From CAIQJJ01 sp049325275 (GTDB lineage: Bacteria; Chloroflexota; Anaerolineae; Anaerolineales; UBA4823), in contig JBMOLU010000032.1 of the NCBI GenBank assembly GCA_049325275.1, positions 11,376-75,375 on the forward strand: DNA of 64,000 bases, written 5' to 3'. This document shows positions 1-8,200 of the stretch, in pieces (positions within the stretch are counted from its first letter, which is position 1; each line of letters opens with the position of its first letter). The notes below the pieces were generated by a model. That model saw only the letters and a list, made by a program, of their open reading frames with translations. It was not told the DNA's origin and searched no databases. A program made the translations under genes and the position numbers.

Positions 1-340
1 TCACTTGAATGGCTCTACCATCTTGCTCCGGAAAACTTGCCCGCAGGACGTCATGCCGGGCTACCACCTCGTTCAGGCTTTCTTCCAAGGCTTTTTGATT
101 CAGCCGACCGCTCAGGCGAAGCGCGCTGGGAATATTGTAGGCCGGGTTTCCCGGCTCGAGTCGATCGAGGAACCATAAGCGTTGCTGGGCATACGAGAGC
201 TGGGCTGGCTTGTTTTCTTGGCGCGGCCGAATGACCGGCAAAACACTATCGTCGAAGCCTTCAGCATCTAACAGAAGGTCGAGAAGTTCGTCTCTCTCTT
301 TGTTCAGTGAGTCCTCAGGTGATGTTTGCCAGTCTCCCAT
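1..340 (-). CDS. Nonribosomal peptide synthetase 8, N-terminal fragment (condensation domain), cut by left window edge
   Basis: Only the first 113 codons lie in the window. After a short acidic/basic leader (about residues 1-40), the protein enters a condensation domain with the usual first core motif (SYAQQRLWFLDRLEPG, about residue 50), followed by the YNIP and RHDVLR segments typical of LCL-type C domains. The ATG at 338-340 follows a GGAG Shine-Dalgarno that overlaps the stop codon of synthetase 7, leaving an 8-bp gap. It is therefore the next gene in the operon and should accept the chain from the PCP of synthetase 7. The leader is not a TubC-type docking domain. A-domain specificity, further modules and any terminal thioesterase lie outside the window. 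Confidence 0.93.
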   Translation of the reverse strand, partial: MGDWQTSPEDSLNKERDELLDLLLDAEGFDDSVLPVIRPRQENKPAQLSYAQQRLWFLDRLEPGNPAYNIPSALRLSGRLNQKALEESLNEVVARHDVLRASFPEQDGRAIQV

Positions 341-348
341 AGGTCTCC

Positions 349-3300
349 TTATATTTCTCCCTCTTCCCGATCCTGACTCTTTTCGAAGCCGGTCGAGTCT
401 GGTTTTGGAGCGATCCAACGTACGGTTTCGATCAGCTCGGCTAAACCGGCCACTGTTTTGACATCAAAGATCACCGGCAAGGAGATATTGACCTGAAAGG
501 TCTCCCGCAAGCGCGTCATCACTTGAGTCGTGCCCAACGAATCGCCGCCTAGATCAAAGAAGCTGTCATACACGCCAATCTTGGGTACGCCCAAGATCTT
601 CTGCCAGATCGCAACCAAATGTTCCTCTGTAGATGTGCGTGGTGCGACATAGCTGGTTACGTTATCCGGTTGGAATGTGTCGGGGTCGGGCAGCCCTCGG
701 CGGTTCACCTTCCCGCTCGGGGTAAGAGGCAGGGTTTCTAAAAGCACAAATGTGGCCGGGATCATATACTCGGGTAGTTTATCTTTCAAGTAATGCCGTA
801 GGGCCGGGATCAGCTCAGCTTGATCGGCTTGGGGAACGATGTAAGCGACCAGGCGCTTTGCGGCTGATGAGTCGTTGGCGCGCCATTCAGCCTCGCGCGC
901 CATAACCACTGCTTCTCGCACCCCCACATGCTGTGCCAAAACGGTCTCAATCTCACCCAATTCAATGCGAAAACCGCGTACCTTGACCTGATGATCGAGG
1001 CGTCCCAGGTATTCGATCTCACCATCGGGTCGATAGCGAGCGATATCTCCCGTTCGATACAGGCGGGCGCCCGACTCTTGCCCAAATGGATCAAGAATAA
1101 AGCGCTCGGCGGTGAGATCCGGGCGATGGATATAACCCTGGGCCAACACTGGCCCGCCAATATAGAGTTCCCCCGGCACGCCTATCGGCACGGGTTGAAA
1201 GTTCACATCTAGCAGGCGAATGACGGCGTTTGCAATCGGGCGGCCAATGGGTGGGAGCCTGGGCCAGTCGTCGGGTGTTCCCCTCAAGGTGTAAGCCGAT
1301 ACCACGTGGCTTTCTGTGGGGCCGTATTGATTGTGAAGTGTGCAATTTTTGAGTTTCTGGAAGAAATCCACAATCTGAGGGGTAATCTGCAACTGTTCGC
1401 CGGCTGTGATCACTTCGCATAAGCTGGCTGGAACTTCCAAGTGCAGTTCTGCTGCAGTTTGGGTCAGGTGTTGCAGCGCGACGAACGGCAAGAAAAGCCG
1501 CTCGATCTGATGTGCGTGCAGGGTACGCAGTAACGCCTCGGGATCACGGCGGGTGTCTTCAGAAATTAGGACCAACTTGCCGCCGGTTGCCCAGGTGAAA
1601 AACAACTCCTGGCAAGAAACATCGAAGCTAATCGGTGCGAACTGGAGCGTGCTGGCCGGTTGTTTCAAACCTGTCGTCTGCTTTTCCCACTCGATTAAAT
1701 TTACCAGCGGGGTATGGCGCATGGCGACCCCTTTGGGTTGGCCGGTTGAACCGGATGTGTACATCACATACGCCAAATCTGGCCTTTCCTCCAACGCGGG
1801 CGGGGCGTCTGATGGCATTTGTGCAAGAGACTGCTCCAAGTGATCTAGCTCCAAAACCAGGCGAGCCGCCTTATCGGGTTGGTAACCGGTTTTGGACTGC
1901 ATTGGCATGAAAGCGATTCCTGCAATTTTGGCGAGGACCGTATCGGCGGGCAGCCTCCCCTGATTTTCAAGGATTTTCCCGATTAGCTCGGCAAAGGTTA
2001 CTTCTCCTTCTCCGACCACAACCACATCCAGGTTGTGATCGGAGAGGAGCACATTGTATTCACTGGTCGCGTAGGGTCCTCCGGCAACCATCGTCACCTG
2101 GGGTTGCCATTGGCGGATCAAAGCCACTGTTTCATGGAAGAAGTCACGATAGAGTGAAAGTGTGCGCAGGCCGATCACATCCGGCTGGAAATCTGCCAGA
2201 AGCTGCCGAAGCTCTTCGAAGCTATCGAAATCGATCAAGGCCTTGACAATCTTGCCGTGGATGCGGCTGCCGAATTGATGGGTTAGTGTAGACATCAGGT
2301 AAAGCAACCCAAGAGGCTGTTCGACCACGTCTCCCATCAGATGCTGCTTGCTGCTGAAATGCTGAGAGAGATCGAGCAACAAAACCCGCAAGCTTTTTCC
2401 GCCATCGGGGTTGGGGACCGAGAAAGTAGTGGTTTCCCCCGAATATTCTTGCGGGTAATCCTCGTACGAAGGTAACGTCTCGTGCTCGTAGAAGCCATCC
2501 TCGCCAATCAGCTCGGCCACCTGTGGATAGGATTCTAAGATACCAGGCAGATAGCTGTTGTACTTGGCGACGATCTCTTCGCGGGTAAGCACCTTCTTCT
2601 CATTGGGTATAACAGATTCCAGCCGCTCGGGGAGTAAGAAGTAATCTTTGGTAAAGCTGGATTGATAATCGCGGATGAAGGTTCTGGAAAATGGAAGGGT
2701 TTCCCCAGGTTCGTGGTAGGCCAGATGTGCCGATCGCTCGATAAGTTCCTTGGAAACGCCTAAGTCCATTGCTAACCGGGCCAGATCGGTGTTGGGGTAA
2801 ATCCGAACGGTGAACAGGTAGGGGAAGTGGGTCCAGCGGATACTCTTGATGAAATCGAGAGTCATTAAAGCTTCAGCTTCCGTTTCCGTTGGGAAGCCGA
2901 ACATCAAGAACAAATCCACGATGATATGCGGGTGTTTCTGGCAAACGTGGTTCAGATTCTCACGCAGTTTTTCAATATTCAGATTTTTCCCGATCAGGCG
3001 TTGCAGGCGCGGCGAAGCTGTCTCCAAGGCCATACCGAGATACATGACCCCTGCCTCAGACATGAGATCGATCAGATCGGGCGTGAGAAGATCGCCGCGC
3101 ACGCCGTTGGAAAACTGGAAACGGGCCTTGAGATGATGCTTGAGAACCAGGTCAAAGAAGCTCTCACAGTTTCGGCGATTCAGGTTGAAAATATCGTCTA
3201 CGAATTTGAAGGTGCGGTAACCTTTCTCGTACTGAATGAGAACTTCTTCGAAGATATTCTGTGCCGACCGATGGGCATGGGTCTTCGGCCACAGTTTGTG

Positions 3301-5220
3301 GCAATAGACGCAGCGATACGGGCAACCACGTGTGGAGAGCAGGCTGATCGACATCTTCGTACAGCCATGCCCCAGGTAACGATCGTACTTACGATAATCC
3401 ACCAGGCGTCGATCTGGAAACGGAAGCGAATCGAGGTCTTTGATTTGTGGCCGGGGGGCGGTCAGGCAAAGTGTGTCCTCCAGGTCACACAGCTTCTGCA
3501 AGCGGGTAAAGGGAAACCCGTCGATGACGTGGCTGTGTGTCAAAAGAACCTGCGCATGGCTGTTGTCCAGGCTGTACAGTATGCGCTCAAGTGGATTGTG
3601 GATATCGATGGGCAAGTAAGCCGCGCCTGCCTTAAGTGCCGCCAGAATCGAGATCGGTAGCTCTGGAGAACGGTCTTGTAAAATCGCCACCACCGATCCA
3701 GGGCCGATCCCTGATCGCTGAAGCGCGTGGGCGAGGCGATTGGCGCGTGTATCTACCTGCGCGTAGGTTAAACACTGGTTTTCAAAGACAATGGCCTGGG
3801 CTTCAGGTGTGAGGCGGGCCTGGGCTTCAAAGAGTTCATGCAACCGGGCCTGGGGAAGTTTTTCTGTTTGCGTGGCATTCCATTTCGTGAAGATCTGATG
3901 AAACTCAGCTTTCGTCAATAGCGGTAACGCGGTGATCGGCGTATCCAGCGCTTGGACTGCGCCAGCGAACAAGGTTTGGTAATGGCCGATCAAGCGGTCA
4001 ATCGTATCGGCATCGAATAGCTGTGGATCGTATTCAAAAACGCCTCTCAGTCCGTTTGAGTCCTCCCGGACGAGCAGCGACAGGTCAAACTCCGTCCATT
4101 GAAGATCGACATCGAGCGGGGAAATCGTCAAGCCAGGAATTGGCTTCGCCGCAGGCTTTGCTTCATCGAACTGGAAAACTACCTGGAATAAAGGCGAATG
4201 CTGCATGGTGCGTTCCAGGTTGAGATTGGCGAGCAACACTTCGAAGGGCAAACGCTCCCATTGCCGCGCCTCGGAAACGGCCTGGCCGGCGCGCTGCACC
4301 AATTCTCGAAAAGTCGGATTGCCAGAAAGGCCAGTACGGATCACTTGGAAGTTGGTCAGGTTGCCGATCGTCCCCGAAAGGCCAGTATGGGGACGGCGGT
4401 CTCGCTTCGATCCGATCAAGAGATCGGCATGAAACGTATAGCGGTACAGGAGAGCCTGAAAGCCAGCCAAGAGGATGGTGAACCGGTCACAGCCAAGGCG
4501 AACTTGTGCGTCGCAGACAGCATGCAACAAATCGGGGGGAAAGTGCCAGGCTTGCTGCGAACCCTTGAAGGTCTGGATGCTGGGCCGTGGCCGGGCAATG
4601 GGCAGCGTGAATGCAGGTTGCACGTTCGATAAGCCACGCTTCCAATCATCCAGTTCCTTCCATGCCTCAGGCCCGGCTAACCATTCCGCTTCTGCCTTTG
4701 TCCACGATAAAGATGCCTGGGGCGATGGCTGCCCTTGAGAGCAACCCGCATAGGTACAAAAAAGATCCCGAATGAACAGATCGATCGATGGAAGATCGGC
4801 CAGTAAACGGTGAATAGCAAACAACAAAACCCGAACGGTTGGAGCAAATTCGAGCAAGGTCACTTTCCACAAGGGCGACTGGCCTGGATCGGCAGGCCGA
4901 CGGGACTCTTGCAAAGCCAGTCTTTCGGTTTCTGCTATCCATTGATCGGGCAGAACGTGGCCCATGGGAATCTGCTCGAGAGGAAGCTCAGCCTGCGGAC
5001 AGACGCTTTGTTGGGGATGATCCTGGTCGATGGCAAATATGGTGCGAAGTGCAGCCTGCCGCTCGGCCACATCGCTCAGGCTATGCTTGAAAACCGCCAT
5101 ATCCAGCTCACCATTCAGGCGATAGGCGCCGACCAGCCAATGGATCGGGCTTTCTGGATGCAACTGAGCAAGGAACCACTGCCGGAGCTGGGCCTGTGAA
5201 AGTGGATAGGAAGCACTCAT
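349..5220 (-). CDS. NRPS synthetase 7: C-A-PCP module with radical SAM and cobalamin-binding-like domains inserted in the adenylation domain
   Basis: The protein has 1623 aa from ATG 5220, chosen because GGAG precedes it and a longer reading frame would overlap synthetase 6. Domains in order: condensation (about 8-430), first part of the A domain up to motif A2 (LKAGAAYLPID, about 529), radical SAM domain with CPYRCVYC (Cys633, Cys637, Cys640), cobalamin-binding-like domain (about 940-1085, with GGPYAT and VVGEGE), remainder of the A domain from A3 (YTSGSTGQPKG, about 1152), and a PCP (LGGDSL, Ser about 1560). Specificity residues read by eye give DVQFIAQVVK, close to proline codes of the DVQ-IAHVVK type; TESHVV and LPPIGRPIAN also fit proline A domains. 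The C domain reads HRLLADL where HHxxxDG is expected, so the catalytic second His is Arg138. The C-terminus ends DREEGEI, matching synthetase 4 (DREEGEL). In principle the enzyme activates a proline-like residue and modifies it by radical chemistry. Confidence 0.93.
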   Translation of the reverse strand: MSASYPLSQAQLRQWFLAQLHPESPIHWLVGAYRLNGELDMAVFKHSLSDVAERQAALRTIFAIDQDHPQQSVCPQAELPLEQIPMGHVLPDQWIAETERLALQESRRPADPGQSPLWKVTLLEFAPTVRVLLFAIHRLLADLPSIDLFIRDLFCTYAGCSQGQPSPQASLSWTKAEAEWLAGPEAWKELDDWKRGLSNVQPAFTLPIARPRPSIQTFKGSQQAWHFPPDLLHAVCDAQVRLGCDRFTILLAGFQALLYRYTFHADLLIGSKRDRRPHTGLSGTIGNLTNFQVIRTGLSGNPTFRELVQRAGQAVSEARQWERLPFEVLLANLNLERTMQHSPLFQVVFQFDEAKPAAKPIPGLTISPLDVDLQWTEFDLSLLVREDSNGLRGVFEYDPQLFDADTIDRLIGHYQTLFAGAVQALDTPITALPLLTKAEFHQIFTKWNATQTEKLPQARLHELFEAQARLTPEAQAIVFENQCLTYAQVDTRANRLAHALQRSGIGPGSVVAILQDRSPELPISILAALKAGAAYLPIDIHNPLERILYSLDNSHAQVLLTHSHVIDGFPFTRLQKLCDLEDTLCLTAPRPQIKDLDSLPFPDRRLVDYRKYDRYLGHGCTKMSISLLSTRGCPYRCVYCHKLWPKTHAHRSAQNIFEEVLIQYEKGYRTFKFVDDIFNLNRRNCESFFDLVLKHHLKARFQFSNGVRGDLLTPDLIDLMSEAGVMYLGMALETASPRLQRLIGKNLNIEKLRENLNHVCQKHPHIIVDLFLMFGFPTETEAEALMTLDFIKSIRWTHFPYLFTVRIYPNTDLARLAMDLGVSKELIERSAHLAYHEPGETLPFSRTFIRDYQSSFTKDYFLLPERLESVIPNEKKVLTREEIVAKYNSYLPGILESYPQVAELIGEDGFYEHETLPSYEDYPQEYSGETTTFSVPNPDGGKSLRVLLLDLSQHFSSKQHLMGDVVEQPLGLLYLMSTLTHQFGSRIHGKIVKALIDFDSFEELRQLLADFQPDVIGLRTLSLYRDFFHETVALIRQWQPQVTMVAGGPYATSEYNVLLSDHNLDVVVVGEGEVTFAELIGKILENQGRLPADTVLAKIAGIAFMPMQSKTGYQPDKAARLVLELDHLEQSLAQMPSDAPPALEERPDLAYVMYTSGSTGQPKGVAMRHTPLVNLIEWEKQTTGLKQPASTLQFAPISFDVSCQELFFTWATGGKLVLISEDTRRDPEALLRTLHAHQIERLFLPFVALQHLTQTAAELHLEVPASLCEVITAGEQLQITPQIVDFFQKLKNCTLHNQYGPTESHVVSAYTLRGTPDDWPRLPPIGRPIANAVIRLLDVNFQPVPIGVPGELYIGGPVLAQGYIHRPDLTAERFILDPFGQESGARLYRTGDIARYRPDGEIEYLGRLDHQVKVRGFRIELGEIETVLAQHVGVREAVVMAREAEWRANDSSAAKRLVAYIVPQADQAELIPALRHYLKDKLPEYMIPATFVLLETLPLTPSGKVNRRGLPDPDTFQPDNVTSYVAPRTSTEEHLVAIWQKILGVPKIGVYDSFFDLGGDSLGTTQVMTRLRETFQVNISLPVIFDVKTVAGLAELIETVRWIAPKPDSTGFEKSQDREEGEI
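1810..3560 (-). other. Radical SAM plus B12-binding-like insertion between A-domain motifs A2 and A3
   Basis: This domain-level entry lies inside synthetase 7. The A domain runs normally through HSHVIDGFPFTRLQ and resumes at ALEERPDLAYVMYTSGSTG. Between them, in minus-strand order, come a linker of the type that normally joins a B12 domain to a radical SAM domain (IKDLDSLPFPDR), the radical SAM core (Cys codons at 3322-3324, 3310-3312 and 3301-3303), a tail of about 70 residues, and a Rossmann-like segment resembling class B cobalamin-binding domains (QPLGLLYLMSTL, PDVIGLRTLSL, GGPYAT, VVVVGEGE). I see no DxHxxG motif, which many class B enzymes also lack. The frame is open throughout. Boundaries are estimates. 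Confidence 0.88.
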
Positions 5221-5224
5221 CGCG

Positions 5225-8200
5225 TTATTCTCCAAGGTTTTCCTTTTTTTTCTGCAACATGGCTCGCACTTCGTCAGCCGGCATGGTCTTGGTCTGGATG
5301 CGTAACCGGGCAATCGTCTTCACTTGCCCTGGCTTCGGCTCGTGATTTTCCAATGCCGCGCCAATTCCAGCAATGTTTGGTGACTCGAAAAGCTCACGCA
5401 AAGGCACATTCATGCGGAAGGCCTGTTGGAGTCGAGCCACGATCTGAGTAGCCAGCAAGGAGTGCCCACCCAGCTCAAAAAAGTTGTCATACACGCCGAT
5501 TGGCGCCAACCCTAACATTTCTTGCCAGATATCGGCGATGACTTGCTCAACATCGTCGCGTGGTGCCAGGAACTCTGTCTGTAGCGCGGGACGCGGATGC
5601 CGGGTGGCTGGCGCGGCGACCGGTTTCGAATCTCTTTTTAGGTCGCTCTTTCGGATCCATTTTTCCAGCCGCGTTCTTAGATCGCCCGTCGAAACGACAA
5701 CTTGTGGGAACGGGCCTGTCAAAAGGATGCGCCGGAAAACTTCAAAACCCTGGCCAGGGGTCATGGACAGCTCTGGATGCAAGGTATCTTCCTCTGTAGA
5801 CCAGGCATCCCAATTCACACTGATCCAGGGTGTTGCCCGCCTGCCCTGCTGCCAGTATGCAAAGGCATCCATGAAAAGATTCCCCGCAGCATATTCGCCA
5901 TATCCCAGGCCGCCCAGGACGGATGCAAGAGACGACATCAGCAGGCAGAAATCGAGTTTCTGCTCTTGAAAAAGCTCGTCCAACACAAAAAGGCCGCCCA
6001 CTTTGGCCGGGAAGCTCTGGCTCCAATCGTCTGGCGTCGATTCTTGAATCATGCGAAAAATGGCTTCATCGACCCGCCCGGCAGCATGGATGACACCGTT
6101 GATTTTTCCAAAACGCTGCTCAGCCTGTTGCCGAACTACCTGCATCTCGATCAGATTTGAAACATCGGCCTGGGCGATGAGAACTTCAGCCCCTTGCGCC
6201 TCGATCGATTGAATCTTACGAATTTTATGGCTAGTTGGATCGGTTTCGGGGTGGGTAGCCAGCCATGCCGCCCAAGTATCGGGTGGTGGGAAAGTGGAAC
6301 GCGCCACGAGGACAAGCCTTGCTTGTGTAGACTGCGCCAGGCCATCGGCCAGGATCAATCCTAAATTCCCGAGCCCGCCTGTGATCAGGTAAACGCCTTT
6401 TTGACGCAACATCCCCAACGAGGTTGGATTCCCTTCCAGCTTAACCGCTTCGAAGTCTTGGACCCAACGCGTGTTGCCTCGATATGCAACGCAGGGATGG
6501 TGGGAGCCTTGAACAAATTCGCATACCAGTTGGGTGCTCAGCTTGTCCAAAAAGCCGAAAGGCTCCACCGGAAGCCGAACATCCACACTACAGCAGGTAA
6601 TATTGGGGTATTCCTGAGGAATGATTTTGCAGGGCGCTAACAGGGTGGCTTTCTCTGGGGAAATCGGCTCTTCACCTGTGACGGTTTGCAAAAGATTGGA
6701 AACAATCCATAGAGAGAGTGGGTGGGTCACATTTTGGTTTCCCAAGGCGCGAGCCAGATAGAGCAAACTTTTCCAACCCTGGCTCTGATCGGAATTAAAG
6801 TTGGCCCAACTGGAATCGGTTTCGGCCCTGTCAACGCTCCAGCAATGGATGATCCTGTCAGGTATCCGTTTTTGCGAACGCAGATCTTGAATCAAGGCTG
6901 CGTAATCGGTTTCCTGTCCTGGATTTATCTGATAGGTATCGCTATCCGTTCTGGCAAAACGCTCGCCGGGGAGTACACAGATCGCAGCTTGCCCTTGTTG
7001 GACCAAATGTGCCTTGAGGCTATCGCTCAACCCACACGCGTCACAAAAGATCAGCCAGTGAGACACCCGATCGACGTACCGAGGGCGTTGAGGCAACACA
7101 GATGGTTTCCAGTAAGGCAGGTAGAACCAATCTGCCAAATCCGGCTGCTTGCCTTCCTGCACCCGAAGATCGGGAACTTTATGAGTGTTTGGCGTTCGCT
7201 CGATCCAATAGCGCCTGCGCTCAAAAGGATAGGTAGGAATGACCAATCGCCTGCGCTGCTCCTGGGCATAGTAGCCGGCCCAGTCGATCGTTACCCCATT
7301 CAGCCATAGCTTCCCCACTGCATCCAACAACACCGCTTCATCCGTCCGCCCTTCCTTTGCATGCCGCAGACTTGCTATTCCCGCGCGCGCCTGCCCCTGC
7401 TGCCGGGCCAGGCTGCTCAAACTTTTCCCCGGCCCCACTTCCAAAGCCACCCGCTCTCCCCCTTCCAGCAACGTCTCTAATCCCGCCCAAAACCGCACCG
7501 TTTGCCTCAAATGCTGCCCCCAATACGTTGCATCCATTGCCGCTTCTGGGGTTATCCAGCTCCCCGTCAGGTTCGACACAAAGGGCACCTGCGGCGCTTG
7601 CCGAGGGGTTTGGGCCACTTCACGCACAAAGGCCGCTAAGATCGGCTCCATCATTTCTGAGTGGAAGGCGTGAGAAGTTGCCAAGGCCTGGCTGTCGATC
7701 CCTTGTTGAGTCAGTTCGGCTTGATAGGCCTGGATTCGTTGGCCAGGCCCCGAGACCACACACTGGGTGGGTGCATTGATCGCGGCAATGGAAAGCCCGT
7801 GGGGAAGCTGGATTTGCTCTTCCGGCAGAGAGACGGCCAGCATCGAGCCGGCGGGCAGGGATTGCATCAGCCGGCCACGGGCAGCTACCAGGCGTAGGGC
7901 ATCCGGCAGCGAGAAGACCCCCGCCAGGCAGGCCGCTACATATTCGCCCAGCGAATGGCCGAGCATCGCCTGCGGCTGAATGCCCCACGCCAGCCACAAC
8001 TGCGCCAGGGCATATTCGACAGCGAAGAGGGCCGGTTGGGCATAGGCAGTTTGCTGGAGGGTACGTGCGGAGTCGGCTTGTTGGTCTTGCGGAGGAAAGA
8101 GCAGGGAGCGCAAGTCCGAGCCGAGGTCAGGTTGGAGGATCTGTGCGCAGGCATCCAGGTGCTGGCGGAAAATCGGTTCGGAAGCATACAGCCCTTGAGC

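Noticed and set aside
1880..2404. B12-like segment as a canonical base-off cobalamin site
   Set aside because: No DxHxxG motif is visible; only the general class B domain pattern is present.
2926..3660. Plus-strand open frame of 244 codons
   Set aside because: It is antisense to the radical SAM insert, has no recognisable motif and no ribosome binding site; the minus-strand protein explains the region.
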